Part shown: positions 1-11,386 of the stretch, piece after piece | Numbering within the stretch: position 1 is the stretch's first letter | Layout of the letters: each line of letters starts with the position of its first letter | Assembly: GCA_029717555.1 (NCBI GenBank) | Contig: JAMDHS010000051.1 | Span: 1-64,000 of the forward strand | DNA: 64,000 nt | Direction: 5' to 3' | Origin: Peribolospora baueri | Taxonomy: Eukaryota > Basidiomycota > Peribolosporomycetes > Peribolosporales > Peribolosporaceae | The notes under the pieces: generated by a model | Databases searched by the model: none | What the model saw: only the letters and a program-made list of their open reading frames with translations | Told to the model about the DNA's origin: nothing | Program-made: the position numbers and the translations under genes

Positions 1-1340
1 TCTCACGACCCTCAGCGGAGAAGGGCTCGGTGAGCTTCCACCACGGCTTGTTGAAGCGACCGTCCATGATGAGTTCTGTGGAGAGCGAAGATGATCAGGA
101 TCCGTCCGGTTGAGTCTCCAAGTACGGGCGCTTATTTGGCACTCACGAGCAAAGTCGAACGCCTTTGCGAACGGAACCACCTCGTTGAGGACGGCGGGGT
201 CGGCGCTGAGGCAGTTCATCTGCGCCGAAAACGCCATCCTGCCGAAGCTGGCTAGCGTGAAACGGAAGAAGATATCTGGCGAGAGGGTTCGAGTGGGTGT
301 GAGTGCGAGCAAGCGATGGCCAGCGGATGCAGGGCAGACAAGCAACGTTGGGAGAGCGAGGCGGAAGTAGCGCTCACCGGAGAGGTAGACATCCGTGTTC
401 TGCTCGGCGAGGCGGCTCATGAGCTTGGTAAGGACATCGAGCTCGCTGTGCACGACGGTGGCGACGTGGTTCTTAAAGTTGGAGACAGAAAAGATGTGCG
501 AGGCGAGCTTTCGCCAGACGTCGCCGTCGGCGACCTGCGGAGGCAAAGGAGGGTTCGTTAGCGACGGCTGAAGCGAATCGATCCGAAGGCAGGTGGGAAA
601 GAAAAAAAAAACTAACAAAGATGCCGTGTTCGCCCATGACACCACCCATGGCGTCGCGGAAAACTTTGCCTTTGGGGTAGTTTTCAAAGCTGGTCTTTTG
701 GACCCACTCGATGTACTCGGGACGGTTGACGAAGACAATGCGACCGAAGCCGGGCCTGGGAAAGGGAAAGGCGAAGAAGAGTGGCGGTGAGAGGCATGAT
801 CGATGATGGTCGTGAAGTGGAGGCGGACGTGCCATCGAGAACAGGACGCTTACATGGTCGCTGGGAGGACGATCAAGAGGGCGGGGGCGATGGGTAGGTG
901 GGAGGGATCAGCGCGAGCGAGCAGAAACAGGTTTGTGGGGGGGGGACGACGGCTTGGAGGGAGCACTCACCGGTCCAGGGCATGCCGCCCACGCCGGCGG
1001 TCTCCTGGCCTTCACGGCGACGGTCGAGTTGGTTGCGACCGCCGGTCTTGATGATGGCCCATGAGTTGCCGATCAGAGGATGGCTCGGCGGCGAGGGCAG
1101 CTCGGGGCGAGGCCTGTGGGGGATGGGAGGGCGGAAGGAGAAGAGAGGTGAGCGTGGGGGCTCGAGCCGGTGCGAAACGGGGGGGCGGTGTGTGTGAACG
1201 CACGAGGTTCCTATGAGTCGGTCGGGGTATTTGATGAGAAGAAAGATGAAGAAGAGGACGAAGCAAGAGAGGGCGAGGCCAGAGTTGCCGAGGGGGACGC
1301 TGTTGAGGGCGTCGGTGATGGTCATGGTCATGGCGGTCAT
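1..1340 (-). CDS. Cytochrome P450 (CYP52/CYP63-like), N-terminal part, cut by window edge
   Basis: Haem monooxygenase, probably an ER-bound fatty-acid or alkane hydroxylase. The start at 1340 gives a short N-terminus, a membrane anchor (about residues 12-32, SGLALSCFVLFFIFLLI) and then the proline-rich hinge with PLIGN. After it come FGRIVFVNRPEYIEWV, FENYPKGK, GEHGIFVADGDVWRKL and HIFS, the order expected in helices A-C of fungal CYP52/CYP63 enzymes. Further exons encode FRFTLASFGRMAFSA and RFNKPWWKLTEPFS. The haem-binding Cys region lies beyond position 1. At least six introns are visible, and one internal exon (about 852-858 as read on the minus strand) is only 7 nt long; it is needed to keep the frame. 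The exact CYP family cannot be assigned from the N-terminal half. Confidence 0.85.
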
Positions 1341-4108
1341 CGTGACATGATGGCCGGCTGGGTATGATGGGGGTTGGCGGGGAGGGAGGTGGAGTGGGGA
1401 GATGGAGAGAGAGAGCAATTAATAAACGAGCGCCGCGAGTCGAGTCCGGCGCCGGACGAGCACGCGATGGACGTGAGCGATGCGAGTGAGCGCAGCTTGC
1501 TTCTCATTTCGTTGTTTTTTCTTTTATTTTCAGCTTCATCTGCCTGTCGTTCTGTCTTCGCCTTGTGCATCGCTCGCTTCCGTCCGGCTGACCCGGAACG
1601 CGGGGTCCGCTCACTCGTGCGCCGCGACGGAGGCACCAAGCGGAGGCACAACGGAGGCACCGGCGGGGGCGGCATCGGGCGGGGCCCGTCGTTGGGGATT
1701 TCCCCAGACGCCGGGCCGGCGATGGCCGGGGTGGAGGATGAGGATGATGGAGCATGTGTCGAGGGGAGTGCCAAGTCGATAGACGACGACGCGGGGAACG
1801 AGGAGGCGAGCGCGGGGATGAGATGAGTGGCATGGATGATACAAAAAGAAATAACCCTAACCTCCAAAAGGAACGTGTCAAGTGGTGGCAAAGTTTGGGA
1901 CTGAGTGATGCTGGATTACTGCAAGTCTCTGTCCACTACTTTCTTGTGTGCTCAGGTTGTAGCAGGGCAAGGATTGGACGGAAGGTAGGACTGGAGGACT
2001 AGAATGTTTTGGACTGGAGTGCGGGGGGTTAGATGCCAGGCGTCAATCTTGACATGGTATTGAAGAACTGAGCGGTATGAGGATTGAAAAAAAGCATGAG
2101 AAGCAAGAGCGAGAGTGGAAAAAGACTTCCCCTAGCGGCCGGGCCAAGCCTACGAGAGCGCAGTGCGGATGCGACTTGTATTCAGTAATGTCTAATGGCG
2201 CTTGCTGGAGAACTGATCCTCATCTACTCTCTCTCTCTCGATTTTCACAGTCGTTGGGACGCTGTTTCCGTCAAATTCAGGCGTCAGCAAGATTACTTCG
2301 AGACCTAACGGGGAGAGACAAAGCAGGGCACCTACGAGCATGATCGTACAGCGGGCGTGCGGAAAAGGTAAAATCGCCCGCAATAGGCATCTAGCAGAAG
2401 CAGATGTAAGTTCCCGCACGCGGCTCTATTAACGGATGCACTTCTCTACTTCCATCGGCGCGGCCTTACGTATTTCTTGACTCGAGCCGTGGTACCGATG
2501 AGCACGCCGGGCTGCGTCGGGTTCGATGCCACGTCTCGGCAGCAAGACGCCATAATGAGCGCGCTTGTTGAATTTCCACTTTCCCTTCGAGGATTATGGA
2601 TGCATCCTTGACAGCGCTTCAAAGCTCTCTGCGCATGGCTATAGGGGCAATTGCGATTTACGGACCTGCCCGGCGATCTTCAATCACCCGCAAGAATACC
2701 CGCACCCACTTCACATCTTCATCTTCCTGGCAGTTTGACTCTTCGTCCCGCCGGGCATACTCAACTCCAGTGACCTCCAATCGTAGTTTCAGCAGCCTTT
2801 CTCTAGTTATAACGAGCAACACAAGAGGGGTCGATATCGAGGGTACCGGTCCAAGCGAACAGACATACGCATCGTATTTCGAGCATATCGGTCTATTTTT
2901 TTAAAGAAAGCCACTGTCGCCGACGTGTCAAGCCTGGGCCCATCTTCAATGAAGTGAACGATATTCTGCTGCGTGTCATTGAATTTGGGGATGCGACGCA
3001 GGTGAAAGAGCCGGAAAGAACCGACCCAATGGTGGAGTTGCTCTCTCGTTCGTCTTGGTTGACATGATATCTACAGTTTCATTCTGTTGCCGCCCTCGCA
3101 TGGAGGGTCATCTCGGTGGCGTATAATGTGGTACTCTTGTTCGTGACTGATGGCGTAATATATGCTTGAAGCTCATCCGTGTCGTGTTTCGCCCGTGCGG
3201 CGCTTTGGCGGGCACCAGCTCTTCCGAGAACAATCGCAGCAAGATGCCCAGCTCCACAAGCTGAGCAATCAAATTGCCCATATTCCAAAAGGATCGACTG
3301 GACGAAGCACCAGGTCGCGTTGAGGGTCTTGAACGTAGCGTTGAGATCCATGACGGAGAAGGCAATGCAAAGTGTAAAGGTCGTCATTTAAATGGAAAGT
3401 TCTCCCCCCATAAGGATACTCAGTTATGAATGAATTGTATTCTGACGTCAGACGTTGATGTGGCGGCAAACGATCCCGTGCACACTGCATATGGCGCTCA
3501 GTCCCGCAGCAGGATCGCAGAATTCAATGCCGCTTCTGCAAAATTGAAAAAAAAAAAAAAATTTTAAATACCTTGGGGACGTCCAATCTTCCGGCTGTAT
3601 CCAGTTTTCCAAGGCCATGTTCGTCGTAGTAGTCCTGGGCGCCTTGAACAACTGCATGAGTCTCTTATTTCAGGGAGAAGGTGCTGACGGTGCCGAAATT
3701 CTCCCGAGGGCCAGTAGACGGCCACAACGTGTACGAACGTGCCACGTCCCTTCCTTCAAACGTCTCCTTTTTTTCGGGGGCTTGATGCCATGAGCCTGTT
3801 AAATGCCATCGACTATCGTTCGATTTTTGAGTTTACCAAACGTTGGTATCAAAGTGGATCGAAGTGAGTCATCTCATCGGCCGCCTCGACTACTATCAGG
3901 CGAATGACTCGTGTGGTCATCAGACAAGATGTCGATCACCTCCAAGAGCTCATCCAACCGTGAGGATCGCAGACGGTCGCAAGTGGTTGTCACACCTCCC
4001 CTCTGGTATCGGCGTGATGACTCCCGCCTTGTTCGTATGCGCTCTAAATCCACCCTTACTGGCGCGTGGGCCGGTTCTCGGTTCATTCCTCGCTTCTGCA
4101 TTCATTCT
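1341..4108. other. Gene-poor stretch upstream of the P450
   Basis: No gene is recognised. The first 600 bases are the presumed P450 promoter and contain an AACCCTAACC box at 1853-1862. From about 2.0 to 3.8 kb the DNA looks less G+C-rich than its neighbours and holds only short open segments on both strands. The best are 2596-2904 (+, ATG start, 102 codons) and 3079-3387 (-, ATG start, 102 codons); neither matches a family I know. A run of 15 A or T bases lies near 3546-3560. It may be a decayed gene. Confidence 0.4.
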
Positions 4109-4333
4109 TCATCGTAGACGAGCGGTATCTTCGCCGCCCACCTGACGCCGTCGGCGAACTCGAGACACCTGACCGCGTTGAAAGCCCCATAACCCGGTTG
4201 CAAGACGGCACAAGATGCCGTCGCCGCGGAGTGCAGACGCGACCTGCACCAGTGCGGTGAGATCTACGTGTGCGCGAAAAGCGGCGAGCGCGCCCAACTG
4301 CGAAGACGTGTCGGAGGAGTGGGACCGGCTCAT
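3871..4333 (-). CDS. Possible small two-exon hypothetical protein
   Basis: From the ATG at 4333 an open frame with coding-like third positions runs for about 55 codons (MSRSHSSDTSSQLGALAAF...). A GT donor after the codons for RGQ and an AG acceptor near 4102 would join it in phase to a second segment ending in DDHTSHSPDSSRGGR and a stop near 3874, about 130 residues in all. No domain is recognised, and no membrane segment or signal peptide is evident. It sits upstream of and divergent from the AN1-finger gene. The call rests only on codon usage and one plausible intron, so it could be noncoding. Confidence 0.28.
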
Positions 4334-4794
4334 GGTTTGTTGGTGTTGGTGTTAGAGCTTGTGCTGGTTGAGGTCAGGCCATGATAAGAAGAAGAAAGGT
4401 TGTGGAGAGGAAGAATGGTACGTGTGTCGAATGAGGCTCTGCTGCGGAGTGGACAAATAAAGTTTGTGAATATAAGGGCGTGACGGACGAGTTGCCGCTT
4501 TCCACGTGGCTTTCCCGTTGCCTCCGCCTTGCTGTGGTCGGCGCTCACCGCTCGGGCGACGTCGAGTCCGGTCCGGTCGCGTGTGGAAGCTTCGCGGCGA
4601 CGATGACGGCGACGGCGACGCGCAAGGGCCTGTTTTCAGGAAGTACTTCTACTACCATCACCAGTGGCGACCTGGGAGTAGCCCTCCCTCTTCAGTGACG
4701 CCCCCACCACCACCGGCCTGGTCGTCTTCCCGTCAGCGGCCGCCACCTTCTGATCGAACCGACGCCGCCACCTCCCTTTTCTCAGCCCTCCGCC
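4334..4794. promoter_or_regulatory. Spacer/promoter upstream of the AN1-finger gene
   Basis: No gene is seen. It contains a palindromic CCACGTGG E-box-like site at about 4502-4509, some 290 bases before the AN1-finger start, which could bind a bHLH factor. The downstream part is pyrimidine-rich, as is usual before fungal start codons. Confidence 0.35.
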
Positions 4795-5925
4795 ATGTCT
4801 ATGCTATTCATCGGCGAGCACTGCTCGCTCGCTGAATGTAACCGCGAGGACTTTCTTCCCATCAAGTGTCAGCATTGTTCCAAGAGGTAGTCCGTTTTTC
4901 TGTTCGCTCTGGTCCATCCATCGACGTTTCTTTGCGTGGCGCCCATGCTGACTCGCCTTTCATCCCGTCGCCCTTCCTCGGCCGCAACCAGCTATTGCTC
5001 AAATCATTACACACCCGCTTCCCACTCCTGCCCATCTTACGGTGCACTTCAACACGATGTACGCGTGCCCATTTGTCCCCTCTGCAACGCCACAGTCAAG
5101 GAATGGAAACGAGGCGAGGACCCGAACATCGCTATGGAGGCGCACATCCTTGGCGAGTGTGAGGTGGTGAGAGCGGACGGGTTGGTGAAGGAGTCCAGCG
5201 ATATCGGAGAGAAGAGAACCCCGTCTCCGAAGCCATCCAACATATGCAGGGAAAAAAGATGCAAGAACAAGATGATCGCGCCAATAGAGGTGAGTTTGTA
5301 TGGCACGGTGGCGGTGGCCGTTGGTCCCCGGCGGAAGAGCGGCGAGGAGTCATCGTTCTCACTTTTTTTCTTGTTTGCACCTTATATTTACCTCACTCAG
5401 TGCCCGTCATGTCACCTCTCCTTCTGCCCCACGCACCGGCTTGCCCGTTCCCACGACTGCTCATCCCTCATTTCAGCATCATCCCCACCCACTTCCCTCC
5501 CGTCATCCAACCAAGTTCAGCGGTCCGGAACAGGTGTTACCGGCGGCGGTCGCAGCATCGGTACTAGAAATACGCCAGCCGCATTGGCCGCTATGCGGCG
5601 AGCGATGGCTTCGGCGTCGGCGTCAGCGTCGGCGTCCAACTCGTTGCCAATGGCAGCGGCGGTGAAACAGGATAAAGGGGCCGATTCGTCCGGGTCTCCA
5701 CGTCCACTCCGCTCCAACAACCTTGCCACCCACCTTTCCTCCCTCCCTCTGTCCAAGACGGAACGGAGAGCGCGTGAAGAACGTCGCTCGGCACTGAAAG
5801 CCCTCAAGGCGAGGCATGAGAGGGGTCTGCTCAGCGAGGCGGAGAAGGTCAAGTTGGCCGAGGGTTTGGCCCTGGAAGCCAAAGAGTCCGAGCGGAGCGG
5901 CAAAGGAGATTGCGTCGTGGTTTAG
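4795..5925 (+). CDS. AN1-type zinc-finger protein (ZFAND2/AIRAPL-like) with C-terminal CaaX box
   Basis: Likely a Cdc48/proteasome-associated stress adaptor. The start is the ATG at 4795 (MSMLFIGEHCSL). Exon 1 plus exon 2, joined across an intron at about 4891-4987, form a first AN1 finger: CSLAEC, IKCQHCSK, YCSNHYTPASHSC. A second, split by an intron (about 5290-5399), reads CREKRCKNK then CPSCHLSFCPTHRLARSHDC. A Ser/Ala-rich linker follows, then a basic helical C-terminus (KTERRAREERRSALKALKARH) and the last four residues CVVV, a potential prenylation signal. Animal AIRAPL (ZFAND2B) has two AN1 fingers and a CaaX box, so the layout fits that family; yeast Cuz1/ZFAND1 is the alternative. Ubiquitin-interacting motifs were not obvious. 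Confidence 0.85.
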
Positions 5926-6361
5926 ACGGGGACGTGTGGGCCAGTACTTGGAGTCAAGACGGGACCCGTTCCATGCATATTTTGAATACCCGATCCGTTG
6001 TAACATTATTGCTCAGTGCTCTGCTCCAATTCACGGCCGACAGACGCAGTCGGCATCTTGTACAAGCAATCTAGACGGGTATCGAAGGACACATTTCGAT
6101 AAGGCTGCCATGAATAGCGTCTCCCACAAAGACTTGAGTGGAGTGAGCGCCGTGTGGGACGATATCGTACGTTTTTTCTCACGAACAGACGGAACAAGCC
6201 GCCATCGCGACCTAAGTGGCGTGTACGTCCGGTGACGACGTCTGGCTGCTCATCTGCCAGTCTGTCCTCATCTCCAGCGCAACGACGCCGCCGCCGTCCA
6301 GAATGCGGTGAACCGGGCGAGCTGCATGCCTTGGAGGTTCCACCCGCTATCACCGTCAGTG
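5926..6361. other. Spacer between convergent genes
   Basis: This 3'-3' spacer between the AN1-finger gene (+) and the LRR gene (-) holds no recognisable gene, repeat or RNA. Confidence 0.5.
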
Positions 6362-9057
6362 CTAGTCCCACACGGCGCCCAAGCCCATCCCAATGCCTTT
6401 ATCCGCCGTCCCTCCGTAGCCAGCGCCCGTGCCCGAGGCGGCAGGACTCCAGGGCGCAGAAGCGGCCGCCTTCCTCGCAGCTGTGGAAGATGGGGTCAGC
6501 TTCGCCTTGGCCTCCGGCCGAGAGGGACCCTTGACCTCGATGATGCGGACGACGGAGGTTTTGGACTTTTTGTCGCTCTTGTCGTCGACACGAGTCGGAG
6601 TCGCCGATGTCTCCTCTGGCTTCGACCTGTCATTGCCCTTGGACGACTTGGATGAGACCTTCTTCCTGGACACCGCTTGGTCCTTGTCCTTGTTGGTCGT
6701 GCTGGGCGCCAAGCGTTTCGCGTCCGTACCCTTTTCGCCGGCAATCCCGACAGGGAGTGGCTCGGCGTCCCAAGCTTGACGCCGTTTGCGCTTCTTCTCT
6801 TTCCTGTCCCTCCTTTCCGTGTTGACGGCGCTGACGTCATCAACGGGGCCCTTGTTGACCACCATCTCGGTCATTCCCTTTGACTTCCTCGCCCTACGCT
6901 CTTGTTCTGCGCCCCCACCAGCCCGTGCCGGTTCGTCCACCGCATCCGCACCTGCGTCTTTTTGCCGAGTTCCAAACGATGAGGAAGGCTCCGGCTCGGC
7001 AGGCTCGCCACGACCATCTCGCGTCGCCTCGGACACGCGTTTCCCGCTCCCGCCTCTCCTGCCTCGTTTGTTCTTCTTCTTATCCTCCCTTTGGTCCTTC
7101 CCGCCGTCTCTGGTGGCCGCCGTGGCGATGGGCTGATCCTCGCGAGGCTTCTTCTGCGGACCTGCCTTCCCGGCGAACGTCTGCTTGGAAGGAGAAGCAC
7201 GGGAACCTCGCACTTTTGAACTAGGGCTGAACTGTTCTCGCCCGCTGTCTTCCTCGTCATCGTCGGCAGACAAGCCTGGCGGAGGAGGACCCGCGCGCGA
7301 CCTTAGACGGTCCATGACGGGATCGTCATCCTCTGAGGTGGATGCCTCCTCTTTCGTGTTCACCGCATCCCACAAACGCCCATGCTTGCGAGTCTGGACA
7401 GCCGCCTTTCTCCGATCCTGCCCCTCACTCCTATCCCCAACCTGGCCAACCGCCGCTTCTTCCTCCTCCTCCTCCTCTCGCTTGCGCTTGCCTTGCAACT
7501 TATCTCGGCCTCCGCCGCCGCTGCCGGCTCCTTCCACGCGCTTATTGTCGAGAACCCGGAGAGTCGGATGTCTGGCCAGGAGCTATGTGAGAAGGCGTAG
7601 AGAGGGTTAGCATCGACTAGAGTGGCAAAAAAAAATAAGGTCTCACCTTGTCTCTCCAACCCACAACGCCTACGACCCCGTTCCCCTCGATCCTTAAATT
7701 CACCAGCCCTTTCTCCATCCTCGCAAACCTTCCCTTCTGCCCTTTGCTGACCTTCCCTTCCCCCTCTTTACCATGCGTCGCCCGCTCTGCACTGCCAAGA
7801 CCGTTAGAAGTGGTGCCACTGCGGCCGCGCTCAGTGAGCAGAGCGTCGACGGCACGTAGATCTTCCAATCCGCAGTGCGCGAGGTCAAGGATCTCCAGTC
7901 CCGTTCCCGGCTTCGACACAGGGCCCGCTCCACCTCTGGCCGTACCCATGCTGGTGCCCCAGGCGGCAAGATGGAGGGGTAGAGAAACTATGCCAGGGTT
8001 GTCGTTCAATCGCACTTCGCGGAGATGTTTGAGCGAAGAGAGATCTGGAAGGCCGCGTTCGCCATGGGCACCGTCCTCGTGAGCGAGTTGATTGTGAGCG
8101 GCACCAAGCTTTTTCAGCGCAGGGAGGGTGAGGAGGGTGTTTGGGAGGGCACGGAGGCGATTGTGTGAAATGACTGGGAGGGTGAGAGGAGAGACGATGG
8201 AAGGTGACATGAGTGCATACGTCGAGACGTGCCTGCACGTCAAAGACTGACCACATGAGGCACCGCACATCTACTCACCCAGCGTGTTCAAGTCGGCCAT
8301 TCCTTCAATAAACTCGAGCTTTTCGATGCGATTGTGCGACACGACCAGCGCCTTGAGCGACCGCAGCGAGGAAAGCTGTGGGGGAAGGACGGGTAGGGAG
8401 CAGTGAGAGGCGTTGAGAACTGCAAAAGAAGGGATAGGGGGCGAGGAATAAAAAAGGGAGATGAGGAGAGGAAGGGAAACCGAGTTGATTGACAGCTACA
8501 AAGGACAGATGCTGAATGCGGCCGTGGACGACTGGAGCCGGGAACTACTCACCGAACAAATTCTTAAAGACCTCCAGCCCATTCCAAGCCCCCGTTCCAT
8601 CCCCCTCCCCCAAGGCTGGGTTGCCACTGACATTGAGCCAGGTGAGCTTGTCAGCAAATCCGCCACCGGGTGCGGCGGCCGCCTTGGCGAGCCAGGAGAG
8701 GCTGCTCAGACCAGTGTTGGAAAGGTCGAGCTTGTGGAGCTGGGAAAACGCGGAGAGAGTCGTGGTGAGGTGGGAGAGTGGGGGCAGCGGGTGATTAGCG
8801 AGGGAAAGCGCGGCGGCGGATTCGGGGAGGGAAGTGACAGGCGGACGGGGCTTGGAAGGTCCTTGACCGTCGTTGTCGCCATCACCATCGCTGTCGTCTT
8901 CCTTCTCCTCCGCCTTCTCCGCCGCATTTCCCTTCTTTTTCCTGGCGTCCTCGTACTTGTGGCGCTCTGACCCCTCCAATCTGCGCTTCTTAGGTTTGGG
9001 GCGAGGATGAGAGGGCGCAGAGAGCGGCATGGTGCGAGTCGAGGTGTAGGCAGGCAT
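6362..9057 (-). CDS. Leucine-rich-repeat protein with long basic/acidic disordered C-terminus
   Basis: Four exons. The start chosen is the ATG at 9057 (MPAYTSTRTMPLSAP); a second ATG lies at 9030. After a lysine-rich, possibly nuclear N-terminus (PKPKKRRLEG) and an acidic stretch come typical LRR units: LHKLDLSNTGLSSLSWL, LTWLNVSGNPAL, LKALVVSHNRIEKLEF, LVISHNRLRALPNTL, LREVRLNDNPGIVSLP, LEILDLAHCGLEDL and LVNLRIEGNGV, closing with LLARHPTLRVLDNKRV, an LRR-cap type ending. The final about 390 residues are low-complexity, rich in K/R/E/D/S and probably disordered. Introns sit at about 8428-8551, 8175-8290 and 7578-7644. The cap motif recalls LRR-cap nuclear proteins (U2A', dynein LRR, Sds22 group), but the tail matches none I know, so the function is open. 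Confidence 0.8.
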
Positions 9058-9185
9058 CCTGCGACTGCGAGAATCGCACCTCATCCAGTGGCCGTCTCGA
9101 CTTTTTTCGATCACCCCGATCGTGCCGCAGTCGGGAGGAAACGCAGATTCCCGCCCGAAAATCTGTTATCCCCGGCGCAATTTTG

Positions 9186-9193
9186 GGTCACGT
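9186..9193. promoter_or_regulatory. TCACGTGA-type palindromic site
   Basis: GTCACGTGAT lies about 130 bases upstream of the LRR-gene start and fits the Cbf1-type consensus RTCACRTG known from yeasts. Similar CACGTG cores occur before several other genes in this window. Confidence 0.35.
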
Positions 9194-9194
9194 G

Positions 9195-9625
9195 ATGTTT
9201 TCGTCGCGTCCTCTACTCCCTCGCACCGTCCGCTCTTCCTCCTCTCCTTTCTCTCTCCGTCCAATTGCATTTTGGCGCAATAACTCCCGCACCCACAGGC
9301 CTACAAACTATATACGAGGGTTCCGAGCCCCCTCCAGATTTCCGTCAACCTTCACCTGCAGAGATCGATGGTATAGTGCGCTATGTTCGGTCTACAGAAC
9401 GCCTTGACACGGACCCATTGTGCGCAATCGATGTAATGACCCGGCTTCCCCAAAATAGGGATAAGATTTATCTGTACGTGTCTCTCGACTCTCCGCTTGG
9501 ACGAGGTTTTTCCTGGTATCTTGCCTACTTATTCAATTTGCTTATCTGGCTGTGCAATTACTCTCCTCATGATGAGAGTGCCATCCCACCAACTTCCTTT
9601 CGGCTTGCAGCATCAATTCCATATT
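9195..9625 (+). CDS. Possible small hypothetical protein with mitochondrial-like N-terminus
   Basis: The ATG at 9195 opens an Arg/Ser/Pro-rich segment (MFSSRPLLPRTVRSSSSPF) that looks like a mitochondrial presequence. A short intron (about 9260-9299) would join it in frame to a coding-like segment containing EGSEPPPDFRQPSPAEIDG and VRYVRSTERLDTDPL. A consensus donor (GTACGTG) near 9474 and a strong acceptor (CTTGCAG) near 9612 would then end the protein soon after, at about 90 residues. If the last intron is retained, the frame stays open to 9810. No family is recognised. It is divergent from the LRR gene, sharing an about 140-base spacer with it. Confidence 0.3.
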
Positions 9626-9810
9626 CTCTTGACTGTCTTGTCCTCTACTCGGGTCATCACGGCATTGGGCTGGATTCTTCATGGCATCACAAGAATGAGG
9701 CTCATGCTAATTTTCGGGCGGGAATCTGCGTTGCCCGCATTTGTAAATGTATCATGACGGACCGCTCCAGCACTTCCCATCATTCTCGCCCGGGCACGCA
9801 CTGGACGTAG

Positions 9811-10200
9811 GGACCAGCGTGTGGGTGGTGCATACCAGCAAACCTCGTCAAATGGCCTTTTTTGTTGTGCAACCGGTCTGTATCTCACTGACGGTGTGCG
9901 CAACTCGGCTCGCGAATCAAGTCACGTCATGTCGAAAAATGCCCGGCATACGGTGACGGATACGGCAGACACGATAATGGGGAACGACTGAAACGCGGGG
10001 AAACGATAGGAAGACGCTGGTTCTCGTAGCTACGTCCGGCATGCGAGGTAAGAGGGCGGCATAGATTGTTGCGTGTGTTGTAAAGGGTCCGTGCGGAGCT
10101 GGCCCTGAACACGGACATGGATGATGAACAGAAGCTCGCTCTGGTAAAGGACGACCAAGTCAGTGATCCTCTCCCCCTTCCCGCCCTTGCTCTACACCCT
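9811..10200. other. Spacer
   Basis: No gene, RNA or repeat is recognised in this spacer before the 3' end of the Nudix gene. Confidence 0.45.
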
Positions 10201-10969
10201 TCACAGCGCCTCTCCCCGACCCGCAGACTGCGCGTGCCTCCAAATTCGGAGCGCCTCAGCTGCTTCCGTCCGCCACCCACATCTCCGGACCGCCTCCTCG
10301 TAGGTCACCATCTCCCTCCGCCGCTCGTGCGCCTCTGGCCACCACGCCGCCGCCTCGTGCCCGTCCATGATCAGCTCCACGATATCGTACACCGCCCGGG
10401 GCACAAAGTCCGGATCGGCAGCGGATCGGCCCCGGGAGCGCTTGTGTGGCTTCGCGTCGGGGAGGGTGGCGATCTGGCGGAGAGGGGTGGCGCGGATGCC
10501 GGCTGGACGGAGAGCAAGGTCGTGGCGAGGAGAGGGGCGAGGCAAATGTGCAAATATAGGAGAGAGGGGCAAATAAGAGGAAGACGAGATCAGAGGCAGA
10601 GAGAACGTATCATAGGGCAATCGAATAAAACAGAAAGCGTGTCACTGCAGCTCTCGTCGAAACGTCATTCAGTCATTCGTCTCCACCTGCGACCTGCCCA
10701 CCTTCTTCCCAGGCCTCCCTCTTGGCCGCCTCCTCCGCGCTCTCCCCGGCCTCGATCCCGCCCTTCGGGAGAACCCATCTGCCCTCATGCTTCCGGGACG
10801 TAACGACACATATGAGCGCTTTCTCCTCGTCCTCCTCCCTGACGGATCCCGGAAGAGACGTGGTGGCGGTGGTGGGAGGCGGCATGGATATCGTCGGATG
10901 GAAGACTGCGATGGCCACGCTGACTCTCCGAGGAAGACCAAAAGGCTGGGGCACGCCCTGCTCTGCCAT
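10201..10969 (-). CDS. Nudix hydrolase, diphosphoinositol polyphosphate phosphohydrolase type (Ddp1/Aps1-like)
   Basis: Predicted to hydrolyse diphosphoinositol polyphosphates and dinucleoside polyphosphates in the cytosol or nucleus. Two exons (10702-10969 and 10201-10502) give 189 residues from the ATG at 10969. The Nudix box begins WVLPKGGIEAGES and ends KREAWEEAGI, fitting G-x5-E-x7-REUxEExGU; the intron falls inside it, after EE, and the join restores the canonical EEAG. The preceding RRVSVAIAVF and ALICVVTSRKHEGRW are as in DIPP enzymes. A Pro/Thr-rich insert (residues about 28-45) lengthens the N-terminal part compared with animal DIPPs. The C-terminal half has WWPEAHERRREMVTYEEA, matching the region after the box in yeast Ddp1. 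Other Nudix classes are less likely because of the KGG and EEAG context. Confidence 0.85.
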
Positions 10970-11386
10970 GGTGTCAGTCGATCTGCAGAGAGTGTGGACG
11001 AGGTAGACCGAGATGTAGTTATGACATAGGCGACCGCGTGACGCGCTGCAGGCGATCTGATCAGGTTAGCATCACTCGTTCCTGAGTTTATCGTCATCGT
11101 ACCATGTATGATCGTCATCGCTCGCGGTTCCTCACCATCGTTCCTCATCATCGTACCCTATGTCTGCTCATCCTTTCGCCCGTTTCATCATCATTACCCG
11201 TGTTTCTTTTCAATGCTCGGTTGATTCTTTCTTCGAGCTCCTACGGCCGACGGTCGGCAATGGACAAAAAAAAGGTACAACGTGGAGAATCTGACAAAGC
11301 TACAGTGCCCTACGAATACAAAAAGTTGACTGGACTTTAAGGCGAGCATTATACATCTTGTATCGTCGGATGCTGTCAGTCAAGGC
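10970..11386. other. Spacer/promoter of the Nudix gene
   Basis: No gene is seen. The segment 11060-11230 is rich in repeated ATCGT/CATCGT words (for example ATCGTCATCGTACC and similar), a loose degenerate repeat just upstream of the Nudix gene. Confidence 0.4.

Noticed and set aside
1611-1891. Minus-strand frames upstream of the P450
   Set aside because: Pro/Arg-rich translations in all frames reflect G+C bias, not coding.
2507-2530. tRNA B-box-like GGGTTCGATGCC
   Set aside because: No matching A box, acceptor stem or anticodon arm could be built around it.
7442-7520. Plus-strand hydrophobic frame opposite the LRR gene (looks like a signal peptide)
   Set aside because: It is the antisense of the acidic EEEEEE stretch of the LRR protein.
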